A stretch of 64,000 nt of DNA, from positions 35,925,345 through 35,989,344 of the forward strand of contig NC_058190.1 of NCBI RefSeq assembly GCF_907165205.1. Direction: 5' to 3'. Shown here piece after piece: positions 48,401-54,929 of the stretch. Numbering within the stretch: position 1 is the stretch's first letter; the number at the start of each line of letters is the position of its first letter. Below the pieces are notes generated by a model. That model was given only the letters and a program-made list of their open reading frames with translations. It had not been told where the DNA came from and did no database searches. The translations under genes were made by a program, and so were the position numbers. This DNA comes from Coccinella septempunctata. Taxonomy: Eukaryota; Arthropoda; Insecta; Coleoptera; Coccinellidae.

Positions 48401-50985
48401 CTTTTTTTGCAACAGAAGATAGAACTGGTCAAAATGACAAAGTTGAAAAAAATTTTAAATGATTACTGAAATAGATTCTTATACGACCCTAGACCGTTTG
48501 TTAGCTGAATTATCGTAAAGCAGTGCGAAAAACATCTCCTGATTCGACCATATTGGCTCGTTCGATATTTACGTGGTAATGAAAATGGAAACTCAGGATT
48601 GCCGAATTGTTCTCATTATTTTTCAGTAACTCTCACGATTTTATGAAATGGCTCATTTCGATAGCAACTGACAGAACAGAACCGGAGTATAAAAAATAGA
48701 ATAATACTTCAAAATCTCACCAATAAAATTCGTCTAATTTATTCACGAATTTTTTCACAATGGGCATCACAATCTTCTTGTTCGAACATTCCAAAAATCG
48801 TCGTAAAAATGAGATGAAATGGGGAAACTTCATAGCACTTTTTCAACATAACTGACATAAGCACTTTCAAGAAACTGCCTCGATTTCCTACATCTTTTTT
48901 TCACCCTTAATTGCACGATACAACAATTATGATTCTCTCAAAAGTGACCTGATGCATCTAATCCGATGAACTTGGTACATGTCCAGCCATATGTTTATGT
49001 TTTGTTTCGTTTTTGCGATGCCGGAGTCATCTTCCACAGTCCCGCACTTGAAATTCAATGAAATTTTGTCGAACTTCTAGGGGTTGGATATTTGATATAG
49101 ACAATTTTTGCTTATCGACTGATTTTGACGAGTTCTACCCTCTGTCAAAAAAAAGCCTCACCTTTGAAAACACAGGGTATATAATCTACCATAATGAAAG
49201 ATTTGCTAGTGCTTGATAGAATAGATAAATTTCTCTTTATTGAGTTCAATGGCTTATAACTTATAACCTTTATGGATATCAACTCGCTAATTCCAAATAT
49301 TACTACATTTTTGAATGTATTTTCAAATTCTACGTTCAGTCGTGAAATTTTTGCAGTCTTAGCTATACCTTGATGAGTTTTCGAGTTATTCACTGTTTTG
49401 CGGAAAAGGTGACAGGTGTAGGTTTGTAAAAAACTGCTTATTTCTCAGGAATGAGCAATGCACAACCTTATATCTTTTTGATGAAATTGGTTACTTAAAA
49501 GAAATTCAATATTGTGTTGTAATGTGCAGGAGGATGAAATGGGTCAGCCATAATTGGATTTCAGAAATAGACATTTAGTCGGTTTTTTTTCAAATGTCGA
49601 AAGAATCTTTAATTTCGATCTGGATCAAAAAAATTTTATTACCTTAAAATGTAGGGTCAATTTGGGTATAGGGAATATCAAGAAGACTTTCCCTATTTTT
49701 GTTTCCAGTCTCAGGTGGTCCAGTGTAATAATACAGTGTAATAATAGAGGGTGAGTCCCTGACTCGTACAAATATTTCAACCCTAGATTCTTGAGAAACA
49801 CTTTTCTCCTTCACAATTTTTTACGATTCGGCCCTTATAAAAAGATAGAGCCATTTTAAGTTCTCATAATAAGCTGTGCCACCTATGGAAAAATAAAATT
49901 ACCTTCAGAATAACTATCTAAATCTTAACACTACACATCTGCGGATCTTTTAAACAGAGTTGTATTCTGCCAAAGTACCCAATTTCACAGAAACTTTTTA
50001 ATTTTTGAACATCATATTACTCGAAAACGGCGCATCATACGAAAAATATGAAGAATGCTTTTATTTTACAAAACGTTCAAATATTCATTAAATGGCGTCC
50101 ATCTCAGATTCAAGAGTTGAGTTCTTTGAATTTTTGATATTTTTATGGTATGTAATGGTCAAGGTGATATCTTGTGTTCGAAAAAGATTAATCAAATGAA
50201 AAACTATATTCCGAAATTCATTCCATTCGATAAAACCGTTTGTCAGATAGAACTGAAAGAACTTTTTTTCGTGGTTTTTCAATAGCCGGTATCTTTTAAA
50301 CCGAGCCGATTCGGAAAAAGTGGTAAAGGAAAAAAGTGTCTCTTTTGACCTCAAGAATCTACTGTTGAAATATTTGTACGAGTCAAAGACTCACCTTGTA
50401 TAACTATTGGGATATCATAAATCGAATATTCTATATTATTAATCACACGGTTTCTCTGGATAGTCTAGATGAGTAGAAATAAAATATCCAGTAGGAAATG
50501 TATGCTAATCTCAGAGGATTTTGCGGTTAATTGATCTTTTGAAATATTAAATGAACCTCCATCAAAAAACATTCGATTCAGTCAATAGCTTATTGTTAGT
50601 ATATCTTCAAAAGTAAATTATCGTTTGAAAATCTATCCATTTGTATACGTTACTCTCATAGTCAATTGAGGCTCAGTTGCAGAAACATTCGTCAAGATTT
50701 GAAGCCCCATTGAAATTATAAACTGCCATTTTTTAAAGGAATAATGGAGGATTAAAATTTAAATAGAGTATTGAATTTTAACAGTTGGCTGTGAGCTTAA
50801 TAAAAATTCTGTCATTATGAAACAAATATTTTTTTCAGATTCCTCCGGAATGCGTTTCTTTACCTCCTATGGGGACGATTCCTACAATAGATGCAAGGCT
50901 CATGTCTGACGGAATCCAAAGATCGGAGCACGAAAAACCAAGGCAAAATTTCCCCCAGAATCAATACGTTGAACTGATTATCTAA
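237..50985 (+). CDS. fus: fusilli / ESRP-family splicing regulator, spliced gene (5' end outside window)
   Basis: RNA-binding alternative-splicing regulator of the ESRP1/2 (vertebrate) and fusilli (insect) family; it acts in the nucleus and in epithelial cells in known relatives. The joined exons give 450 residues in phase up to 40516, then 285 more (proximal end at 41727) or 192 more (distal end at 50985). Order: the end of the N-terminal region with the family segment VTDGQLPLRQCLHPEA, then RRM1 near residue 183 (VVRARGLPWQSSDQDIA), RRM2 near 285 (VIVRMRGLPY) and RRM3 near 412 (CIRLRGLPYEA). All three have the RGLPY/W quasi-RRM signature in place of aromatic RNP motifs. The tail is Pro/Gln-rich. 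Introns range from 60 bp to 19.8 kb. The first exons lie to the left. The family call is very firm; splice sites were assigned by eye from consensus, phase and homology. Confidence 0.96.
680..1506 (+). repeat. dispersed repeat copy 1 (second copy at 60654-61402)
   Basis: Aligns by eye over about 800 bp to 60654-61402 in the same orientation. Shared landmarks include AATTTCGCGCTACCG, GGCTCCATTTTGGCCG, CATCTGTTGAATAGA and CATACATCTGATGATG-type text near 1338. No coding capacity or terminal repeats recognised. Copy 1 carries extra sequence absent from copy 2 (779-823). Confidence 0.75.
779..815. mobile_element. 37-bp hairpin mini-transposon with 8-bp target duplication
   Basis: Begins CAAAGATTATAGAT and ends ATCTATAATCTTTG: 14-bp perfect inverted ends around a 9-bp spacer. 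Flanked on both sides by CTTGTAAC (771-778 and 816-823). The related repeat copy at 60654 has a single CTCGTAAC here and no hairpin. An 8-bp duplication and CA...TG ends fit hAT-type insertion. Confidence 0.8.
1918..3405 (+). mobile_element. TAGTTGGGGA-family DNA element, copy A, truncated at the 3' end
   Basis: Starts TAGTTGGGGA like copy B at 45535 and follows it (AAAGCGTCTGCAGGTTTTCA, AAGGTCACAGCGGTCCTTTG, TCTGACAGTTTGA) until about 3405. It then stops matching before copy B's right end. Interrupted at 2618-3175 by another element. No transposase frame. Confidence 0.75.
2618..3175. mobile_element. TA-flanked non-autonomous transposon nested in copy A
   Basis: 558 bp. Left end CAGTCCCTGGCCATATCATT, right end reverse complement CAGTCCCTGGCCAGTTTATT, both running on to AGACGC; about 25-bp inverted ends. 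TA at 2616-2617 and 3176-3177. Copies B and C of the host element lack it. Ends and target resemble Tc1/mariner-type elements; no transposase remains. Confidence 0.8.
8373..8545 (+). CDS. fus: fus exon: N-terminal domain, TDGQ/LHPEA segment
   Basis: Acceptor TTTTCTTTTCAG ends at 8372; a GTATCC donor starts at 8546. Joined to the previous exon it restores an arginine and reads LVTDGQLPLRQCLHPEACRK, then an LPSYYTAFHDLRKE segment. This matches the vertebrate ESRP TDGQL..RQ.LHPEA and FFDLRKEF block closely. It ends one base into a Tyr codon that the next exon completes. Confidence 0.93.
8546..10599 (+). other. fus intron (2.1 kb) with a perfect long inverted repeat
   Basis: Holds the inverted repeat at 9017-9511. 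An unassigned open frame on the minus strand (10318-10028) lies just before the next exon. Otherwise AT-rich. Confidence 0.6.
9017..9511. repeat. perfect 227-bp inverted repeat with a 41-bp spacer
   Basis: Left arm 9017-9243, right arm 9285-9511, equal length; I found no mismatch reading base by base. The spacer 9244-9284 begins inside a 20-bp perfect palindrome (9243-9262, GAAAATCC-TA-TA-GGATTTTC). A transcript would form a hairpin of more than 220 bp. No terminal motif or target duplication is evident. Confidence 0.9.
10600..10689 (+). CDS. fus: fus exon (90 bp)
   Basis: Short exon with acceptor CTCTCGAATAG ending at 10599 and donor GTGAGT at 10690. It completes the Tyr codon, giving MLEYLQIKPEAENEFYKKEA then KDMVNIVQRLILDG. 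This aligns with MTEYLNFE...VEDMGNIILAMI in ESRP1. The intron sequence upstream happens to stay open in the same frame back to about 10467, so a simple ORF caller would overextend it. The phase match on both sides supports the shorter exon. Confidence 0.85.
11780..13800 (-). mobile_element. TAGTTGGGGA-family DNA element, copy C (reverse orientation), interrupted
   Basis: Reverse complement matches copy B throughout (for example the counterpart of GCGTCTGCAGGTTTTC near 13705 and of ACAGGGTCCAAG near 11850). Outer ends TAGTTGTGGAGCCC (11780) and GGGCTCCTCAATTA (to 13799) are inverted repeats of each other. Short CTCGAGCGTGTCAGATTA motifs recur near 11815 and 11955. Interrupted at 12091-12987. 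Confidence 0.7.
12091..12987. mobile_element. 897-bp terminal-inverted-repeat element nested in copy C
   Basis: Ends GGCTGTGACTAGAATCCCGA and reverse-complement GGCTGTGACCGAGTCCCGAT; about 40-bp imperfect inverted ends with repeated TCCCGA..CGGGA motifs. Flanks AAAAATATA and AAAAATACA look like an 8-9 bp target duplication with one change; copy B shows a single unduplicated site near 46340. The interior is AT-rich with no transposase, so non-autonomous (hAT- or P-like by duplication length). Confidence 0.75.
14348..14402 (+). CDS. fus: fus micro-sized exon (55 bp)
   Basis: Very short exon between TTTTTTTCCAG (ending 14347) and donor GTGAGT (14403). Completed with one base from each neighbour it reads GHRFDVPESINLVLEPGIC, matching the NHRF..PE.VNYKFE.GTC block of ESRP1. 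It is too short for ORF callers. Both phases (1 in, 2 out) fit the flanking exons exactly. Confidence 0.88.
16427..16672. repeat. diverged inverted-repeat element
   Basis: Left CAATTCTGGAGAAAAAAGG, then AATAAATAAAAACTTACA; the right side read in reverse complement gives CAATTCTGGGGAAAAAAATT, then AATAAATAGAAACTTACA. The right arm has an extra segment. Approximate limits; a degraded MITE is likely. Confidence 0.5.
18118..18826. mobile_element. 709-bp foldback MITE with TA target and CAGGGTGT-type ends
   Basis: Long inverted arms (18118-18447 and 18479-18826) around a 31-bp spacer. TA at 18116-18117 and 18827-18828; ends CAGGGTGTTC and CAGGCTGCTCC. The inner 120 bp of the arms are almost identical (TCCTGATTGTCCAAACACCC), while the outer parts are clearly diverged and include indels. 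No coding capacity. Confidence 0.8.
22349..23034. mobile_element. MITE family R, copy 1
   Basis: Inverted ends GGTGAGTCTTTGACTCGTAC and, from the right, GGTCAGTCTTTGACTCTACA, followed on both sides by the complement of AATATTTTAACAGTAGATTC and by runs reading AAAAGAAACACTTTT. About 680 bp, no ORF. Other copies at 28640, 49745, 54930 (half) and 58170. Confidence 0.8.
28333..28423. repeat. short inverted repeat
   Basis: AACACGGTGGAAAAA near 28331 and its complement TTTTTCCACCGTGTT near 28409-28423. A separate short palindrome GAATTCAAC-TTT-GTTGAATTC lies near 28229-28249. Confidence 0.6.
28640..29236. mobile_element. MITE family R, copy 2
   Basis: Matches copy 1 internally (CATTTTAAGTTTTCATAATG, CTTCAGAATAACTAGCT, ATTACTCGAAAACGGC). 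Clean right end GAGTCAAAGACTCACCCTG followed by TA. The left end is decayed. Confidence 0.75.
29577..29997. repeat. inverted-repeat element with a ribozyme-like motif in its spacer
   Basis: Arms 29577-29693 and 29876-29997, about 90% or better identity by eye (AACTTTTTAGGGTTTTCACT and TCTGGAACAAAATCAATT on both). Each arm ends in a smaller hairpin, TTGCTCCTG...CAGGAGCAA. The spacer holds the motif at 29766-29803. Possibly the remains of a Penelope-like or other retroelement end. Confidence 0.7.
29766..29803 (-). ncRNA. hammerhead-core-like motif (candidate)
   Basis: The minus strand reads CTGATGA, then GG-A-GTCT loop AGAC-A-CC as a stem, then GAAAC and GTCA. CUGANGA..stem..GAAA is the conserved core of hammerhead ribozymes. 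One extra base sits between CUGAUGA and the stem, and stems I and III are not obvious, so activity is unproven. Confidence 0.3.
30226..30672. mobile_element. TA-flanked foldback MITE with CAG(A/G)GTGTCC-type ends
   Basis: Arms of 126 bp, 30226-30351 and 30547-30672. Ends CAGAGTGTCCCGGAAACCGA and, from the right, CAGGTGTTCCAGAAACCGAC, with TA on each side. The arms share AACAAAATTTTAAT-type and ATATCTCGAAAACCAAGACA-type text with modest divergence. The spacer is non-coding. Confidence 0.75.
31905..32065 (-). repeat. fragment of a dispersed repeat shared with about 60498-60612
   Basis: The minus strand reads CGAATTGTAGCCAATGGCGA, GACTCTTCGAGAAATTTC, ATGTGGAAATTC; the plus strand at 60518 reads CGAATTGTAGCCAATCGTGA, GACTTTTCGAAAAAAATG, ATGTGGAAATTC. 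Boundaries are approximate. The 186-codon open frame at 31520-32080 overlaps this repeat and is not called as a gene. Confidence 0.6.
32531..32563 (-). ncRNA. second hammerhead-core-like motif (candidate)
   Basis: The minus strand reads CTGAAGA, T, GAGC, an 8-base loop, GCTC, GAAACATGTTG. It has the same layout as the motif at 29766: CUGANGA, one unpaired base, a perfect short stem, GAAAC. The flanking sequence is unrelated. Confidence 0.28.
34173..34283 (+). CDS. fus: fus exon: start of RRM1
   Basis: Acceptor TTTTTCTTTGCAG ends at 34172; donor GTGAGT starts at 34284. The product SKDDEIDSNCVVRARGLPWQ continues SSDQDIAKFFRGLNVA, almost identical to vertebrate ESRP RRM1. It ends within the Lys codon (AA|G) that opens the next exon. 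It follows a 19.8-kb intron. Confidence 0.96.
34284..38962 (+). other. fus intron (4.7 kb) inside RRM1
   Basis: AT-rich. Holds an inverted repeat at 37243-37545; no other structure or exon found. Confidence 0.6.
37243..37545. repeat. inverted-repeat element
   Basis: Left arm 37243-37341 with GCAGATCTGAAACTTGAACC, right arm 37450-37545 with GGTTCAAGTTTCAGATCTG. Outer parts (TTGACGATTTCGAAAA and TTTTCAATTCGTCAA) also pair. The arms are diverged; no clear termini. Confidence 0.65.
38963..39233 (+). CDS. fus: fus exon: rest of RRM1, start of RRM2
   Basis: Acceptor GTTTGTTTCAG ends at 38962; donor GTAAGT at 39234. The product begins KGGVALCLSPQGRRNGEALV, then a RHKHHIGSRYIEVYRASGDD block, then AAVIVRMRGLPYDCTAK opening RRM2. 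It ends on a complete codon. The reading frame stays open upstream into the intron by chance. Confidence 0.97.
39234..40006 (+). other. fus intron (773 bp)
   Basis: AT-rich, with a T-rich acceptor tract at its 3' end. Nothing else seen. Confidence 0.7.
40007..40222 (+). CDS. fus: fus exon: RRM2 core
   Basis: Acceptor TTTTTTTTTCAG ends at 40006; donor GTAAGT at 40223. The 72 codons read LEFFSSGENPCTVLDGNDGV, then SDGRATGDAFVLFAS and SRYIELFRSTTAEVQQ, the hallmark end of ESRP RRM2. Phase 0 on both sides. Confidence 0.97.
40283..40516 (+). CDS. fus: fus exon: RRM2-RRM3 linker and start of RRM3
   Basis: Follows a 60-bp intron (40223-40282). Acceptor TTTTTTCCTCTAG ends at 40282; donor GTGAGA at 40517. 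The product is a proline-rich linker (ILPPIHPVPLLPQH) followed by RKDCIRLRGLPYEA and ILDFLGDYAKNI, the start of RRM3. 78 codons, phase 0 to 0. Confidence 0.96.
40517..40869 (+). other. fus intron (353 bp)
   Basis: AT-rich intron inside RRM3 with a short (TA)n tract near 40627-40639. No other feature. Confidence 0.7.
40870..41086 (+). CDS. fus: fus exon, internal version (alternative 5' splice site)
   Basis: Same start as the composite exon but ending at a consensus donor CCCG|GTATGT (intron from 41087). It carries one base (G) that fits the acceptor at 47679 to give SPGGNMIPTAFHPGP. This path uses the distal exons, whose Pro/Tyr-rich product matches the vertebrate ESRP C-terminal region. Confidence 0.8.
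40870..41727 (+). CDS. fus: fus composite terminal exon: rest of RRM3 plus long Gln/Met/Pro-rich tail (proximal isoform)
   Basis: Acceptor TTTGTTCCAG ends at 40869. RRM3 finishes with GQPSGEAFIQMNSEQSA and KKQRYIEVFQCSGEDMNLVL. The frame then runs uninterrupted through a low-complexity tail: a PPPPPPS stretch near 41130, many Gln/His/Met residues (AHQAQMIAHQNLIARQ), then KRSYSDAFTD and stop TGA at 41725-41727. An in-frame GTATGT at 41087 is an alternative donor to the exon at 47680, so this exon is both terminal and internal. Coding-like composition to the stop argues that the read-through end is real. No AATAAA was seen before 43789. Confidence 0.88.
   Translation, partial: GQPSGEAFIQMNSEQSAYMTAQQKHHRNMVFGKKQRYIEVFQCSGEDMNLVLTGGIPAPVSPAKAAPALLSPGMLPSIAPLPPTNIPPPPPPSTSVVSSQVHQSLVTSAPTTQNLGWDNQTFLAQEQAHQAQMIAHQNLIARQSQAAQMQNQMLLMNQIAQHNFAVLNHQSQMGTVSPATSTLQSSIMKPQMSFMPHLLPQAPHPLVFLPPRLGMTSLSIPRAQMPYPHQFMAGAGPGMYPLVPQPQVAVKRSYSDAFTDQNTSAKRAYLQPNTGTMYPQFYPNM
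41728..43810 (+). other. fus: possible 3' UTR of the proximal fus isoform, overlapping an intron
   Basis: Sequence after the proximal stop is AT-rich and non-coding. The first AATAAA I can find is at 43789-43794. If the proximal end is used, this is exonic; if the 41087 donor is used, it is intron. Confidence 0.3.
45535..46647 (+). mobile_element. TAGTTGGGGA-family DNA element, copy B (complete, uninterrupted)
   Basis: 1.1 kb bounded by TAGTTGGGGAG and CTCCCCAACTA, an 11-bp perfect inverted end that includes a possible TA target. Internal short motif CTCGAGCRTGTCAGRTTA recurs (45700, 45932; complement near 46518). No transposase. It serves as the unoccupied reference for insertions seen in copies A and C. 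Confidence 0.8.
46651..46874. repeat. near-perfect inverted repeat directly beside copy B
   Basis: Arms 46651-46755 and 46774-46874, about 95% identical, 18-bp spacer. Ends GGGGAGAGTTCC and GGAACTCTCCCC. Differences: a 4-base indel and about four substitutions. It starts three bases after copy B ends. Confidence 0.85.
47680..47894 (+). CDS. fus: fus distal exon: Pro/Tyr-rich C-terminal segment
   Basis: Acceptor TTTTGAACATTTAG ends at 47679; donor GTTAGT at 47895. Reads GGNMIPTAFHPGPNFPGYAP, then IIYWPYPSPPVSPTNYYPTM, then a PPQQPQQ run. The YYPSPPGSPNSLGYFPT block of ESRP1 is clearly the counterpart. 215 bp plus one carried base gives 72 codons, ending in phase 0. Confidence 0.9.
47895..50838 (+). 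other. fus intron (2.9 kb)
   Basis: Contains MITE family R copy 3 (49745-50402). The rest is AT-rich, no exon seen. Confidence 0.6.
49745..50402. mobile_element. MITE family R, copy 3
   Basis: Left end GGTGAGTCCCTGACTCGTAC, right end GTACGAGTCAAAGACTCACC followed by TTGTATA. The interior matches copies 1, 2 and 5 (ACTCGAAAACGGCGCAT, AAACCGAGCCGATTCGG). No ORF. Confidence 0.8.
50839..50985 (+). CDS. fus: fus last coding exon (distal isoform)
   Basis: Acceptor ATTTTTTTCAG ends at 50838. Reads IPPECVSLPPMGTIPTIDAR and ends QNQYVELII with stop TAA at 50983-50985. Phase 0 on entry matches the preceding exon. The vertebrate proteins carry another short C-terminal segment (VVRMQGLAY in ESRP1), which I do not see here. 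Confidence 0.82.
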   Translation: MPPECVSLPPMGTIPTIDARLMSDGIQRSEHEKPRQNFPQNQYVELII

Positions 50986-52320
50986 CTGACATATCATTAT
51001 TCGATTCTTAAAAGAGTGAAAATCAACTCTGAAGCCAAACCTGAAGGCCACTTCTGATAATTGCCGAAGATATACTTTATAAGTTATAAGTTCCTCACTT
51101 TAGATCCAGGAATTATTTTGTGGATGGCTTACTCATGTACTTTGTTATTCATCATTTTTATTTAATCACCGTTTTTCATCTTCATTCTTTATTTTTGAAG
51201 TTTTTCGAAATTTTTATCATATTTTATTATTTGTTTTTCAAATAAATTCTCTATTTTTGTTTATATAATAGTGACTGACACGATTATGATATCAGGTCCT
51301 CACCATTCCTCCTATTTCCGATAGATTATCCTCAATTCTCCAAAAAACAACAGAATTAAGGTGATTGAGTTTCATCAATTCAATCTCACAGCCATCACAC
51401 AATAAATCGCAGTTACTATAGATATAAATAAATATTTGCTAAGATAATTTAATATATTACAAATTACGCATATAATATATTTCTTGTCGAAATCATAATG
51501 ACAAGATGAAGATGTACAAGATTTCTCTATTTGATTTTTTTCACAATGTCGTTGTGAAGAAAGTCTCGAGGTTGAAAGGATGTAAATATTTTTGAAACAA
51601 CAAAATTTTTAACGTCTTCCATAATATAATTGGTAGGCAATTTTATATCAATATACAAATCGAATTTATTGATACATATCTTGTTTGGGATAATAGTTCA
51701 ATTATAATTGGTGCTTCGTCCAAATCCTGACTCGAAGGAGCCCAATGAGTTGTAGAACAACTCGTGGTATATATTATACATACTTACCCCAAAAATTCCC
51801 TGAATTCATTAGTTTATTAGATTTCTAAGAAAAAGTGCACTCCCACAATGTGATTTGATAAGTAGTAAAATAGTAACTGAATCTTACACAACGAATACAG
51901 TCATAACTAAAACTCAATATATATTAGAATAAAATTAGTAGTTAAAGTGCAATAATTGTAGAAGTTGTGTAATATATTAGTGATAAAAAGTAGTCAAATT
52001 GGCTAATTTTCTTGATTTATATTGTTATCTATAGTTATATTATATATATTATTTAAAGAGTGTTTAATTCGATATCAATAACAACGTTGTTTATTTTTTA
52101 ATGAGCAGCCAAGCAATTTAGTCGACTATAGTGTACCTTCTGCCGTCAAGGTCGTTTTAGAAAAGATTAACTACTATTAAATGACAATATTTTTTAAGTA
52201 TTTAATGTAAGATTTATGTAATTGTTTTCCGATATTCTTCCCATGAAGATGACACAGTTGAATATTTTTTTGTTTTTGAGAACATTCAGAATAATAAAGC
52301 TACCTGTTACATAATTTTGT
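50986..52320 (+). other. fus: probable fus 3' UTR (distal isoform)
   Basis: AT-rich, no coding signal. AATAAA hexamers lie at 51241-51246 and 52293-52298; the second is followed by GT-rich sequence (TTTTGTCTTAC) and would give a UTR of about 1.3 kb. The extent is inferred, not demonstrated. Confidence 0.5.
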
Positions 52321-52840
52321 CTTACTTATTTAGCATAAGTAATATCCTTATCAGTGCAATAGAAAAAGCATACAATTACTGAAAAGTTGTAACCCACGCA
52401 TTAATTGTTGGAATGGCTTTAGAAATGTTCCAATATCCTATCTCTCTCCAACAGCGCAGTTGGGCCAAAATGTGCCGCTGTTTTTCAATCAAATTCCCTA
52501 GGGAACTGAAGCTCTAAAAAATGGTTGATATGAAAGCTGTAGAGCATGAAATTTCGCGTCAAAAGAGGCCAAACGCATATGCAGGGTGTTACCTTACTAA
52601 TTTATAGTAAAAAAGAAATAGGTTGCATGTTTCACCCTTCCGAAACATCCAAAAAAAAAGATTTCTTAGGTAGCCTTTTTATTGCTAGCACACGCTTACA
52701 AGATGCCATTCCAGTCCTACAAAAAATAATAAAATTTTTGTAGGAATGGCCTGAAATATCATTAGTTCAGATCTACCCCCTTCCAACTTTCGCTCTTATT
52801 TGGTAACAGCTTGTATTTCAGACAAATAACCGTTGTCGTT
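52321..52840. other. intergenic sequence with one bulged hairpin
   Basis: After the fus 3' end. CCATTCCAGTCCTACAAAAA and TTTTTGTAGGAATGG (about 52705-52748) fold as a stem with a 3-base bulge. No gene seen. Confidence 0.5.
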
Positions 52841-54921
52841 AGAATAGAATAGAATAGAATATATAATTAATTCAAGAATTATTGTACAACACAATAAAAT
52901 TGAAATCCGTCAAAATCAAAACTATTTACCTTCTACACAATTCAAAAAATTCTGACAGTGTATAGGGTTCACCTTCAACAATAAATTTATACAAACTCCT
53001 CTTGAAGATCTTTACATTGCACAAAGTTCTTAATTCATAAGGAAGAGCATTAAACAATTTTATCCCAAAATACAGAGGAGAACACTCCGTCATCGCTAAA
53101 GAATGATAAGGATGAAAAAATGGTTCTTTTCTTCTGGTTTGATTAACATTTTTATATCTTTCAAAATATTGTGGATGATGTTTCATGAAAATTAGTACCT
53201 TATATACATATAGACCACACAGTGTTAAAATATTTTGTTCCCTGAAATGTCCCCTACATGACTCCCTAAATTTTAGTCCTAATACAGTTCTCAACATCGA
53301 TTTTTGTCTTAAAAACACTTGTTCAGATAGTGAGCTTCCCCCCCCAAAAAATTATGCCGTAGGACAACAATGATTGAAAATTAGAGAAATATACAGTCTT
53401 CAGTGTATGATGATCCACTCTACTCTTGAGTATGAATGTTGAATATATAACTGAGTTCAGCTTCCTTGTTAGTTGGTCAATATGACAGTTCCATTTCAGG
53501 TGATCATCAAGAAAAACGCCCAGGAATTTGGTAGAGGTGGACACCACAACCTGTTCATTAATATGCTGTGGGATAACGGCAGAAGATCTATCTGTACTGA
53601 ATACTACACATTCAGTCTTCGCTATATTCAGCACTAAGCGATTGTTCTTGCACCAATTGTTTATCTCATCTAAGATTTTCTGTACCATCTCTATCGTTAG
53701 TCCAAAATTAGGAGATCTCAAGATAATATTAGTATCATCTGCAAATGATATCAGTTCTACAATAATTGCCTCGATAATTTTATTGTACAGGAATGATGGA
53801 AGATCATTAATGTAAACCAGGAATAGCAATGGACCCAGAATACTACCCTGAGGCACACCAGTGTTGCTTACTTTCTGTGTAGACTGATATTCACAGTTAT
53901 TCACTACCATTTTGACAGTTTGAGGCCTATTACTCAGATAGCTTCTTATGAGTTTCAGTTGATTGTCTCTAATTCCATATCTCCGCAGTTTTTCTAGCAA
54001 TATCTCTTTGTCCACACAATCAAACGCTTTGGATAAATCTAAAAATAACCCAATTGGTAATTCTTTCCCATCCAGTGCTGCTAAAAGAGAGTTATATAAT
54101 TCAAATATAGCCGTCTCGGTTCCTTTTCCTTGGATATATCCATGCTGACTCGGAGAAAGAATCTTGAATTTTTTGAAGAAATTCAAAAGTCTTCCGCTCA
54201 GAACCTTTTCGAAAATTTTTGCAAAGCTAGATAAAATACTGATCGGCCGATAGCTTCCTGGTTCTTTTAAATCTCCTTTTTTAAATATTGGTTTTATTAC
54301 TGCTATTTTTAAGGCCTCTGGAAAAACGCCATCTTTAAAAGATCTATTCATTATTTTAGCCAAGGGCTCAGCAATGAGGTGTATAGTTTCTTTTAATATA
54401 TCTTGGGGAACGTCGTCCCATCCTGATGATCTGGAATTTATCATCTTTTTTACTGTATGAATGATTTCCTCTTCAGTGATGTCAAAAAGGAAAAAGGATT
54501 TCTCATTACATGGTATTGAACTACAATCACCCCTGTCAGATCCATCATCCACGTTGAATGTTGAGTGAACATTAACAAAAAAACTGTTAAAATCATCCAC
54601 CAATTTCTGCGGTTCCCTTTCATCTTCAATTGGGCTCGAATGCCTACACTTTTTCCCCAATGATTCATTCACAATTTTCCATACTGCTTTTGATTTATTA
54701 CTTGATTTCTCGATTGTATTTCGGTTAAGTTTTATTCTTTCACTTTTTATTAAAGAGTCATATCTATATTTCATTTCTTTATATGCTGATAGATAATGGT
54801 CAGATGATCTAGATAAAATAAATAGGTAATCAAGTAATTTTTTATGATCTTTGATGTTGTTAGTTGTCTCTTTATGGTTGATATTGTTAAAGAAACGGAC
54901 TGTTTTTATGGGAAAGCAGGA
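52841..54921 (-). mobile_element. 5'-truncated non-LTR retrotransposon (CR1/Jockey-like)
   Basis: Minus-strand element running from about 54921 to a tail of four ATTCT units at 52841-52860. Lacks the endonuclease part; the retained linker (TVRFFNNINHKETTNNI), reverse transcriptase and C-terminal region form one broken frame. A short tandem tail in place of poly(A) is a habit of CR1-group elements, but the clade is not proven. No clear target duplication found. Confidence 0.85.
52926..54921 (-). pseudogene. reverse transcriptase ORF, frameshifted
   Basis: First part 54921-53323 (begins in frame within the element, no native start) has the RT landmarks: SSGWDDVP, FKKGDLKEPGSYRPISILS, LFLDLSKAFDCVDKE, NTGVPQGSILGPLLFLVYIN, the catalytic SFADDTNI and KFLGVFLDDHLKW. 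The frame breaks in a run of eight Cs (53338-53345, G on the coding strand); the conserved C-terminal part resumes in another frame and ends with a stop at 52926-52928. One extra base in the homopolymer explains the break and could be a real mutation or a sequencing error. Otherwise nearly intact, so a fairly young copy. Confidence 0.88.
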
Positions 54922-54929
54922 CTATATTA

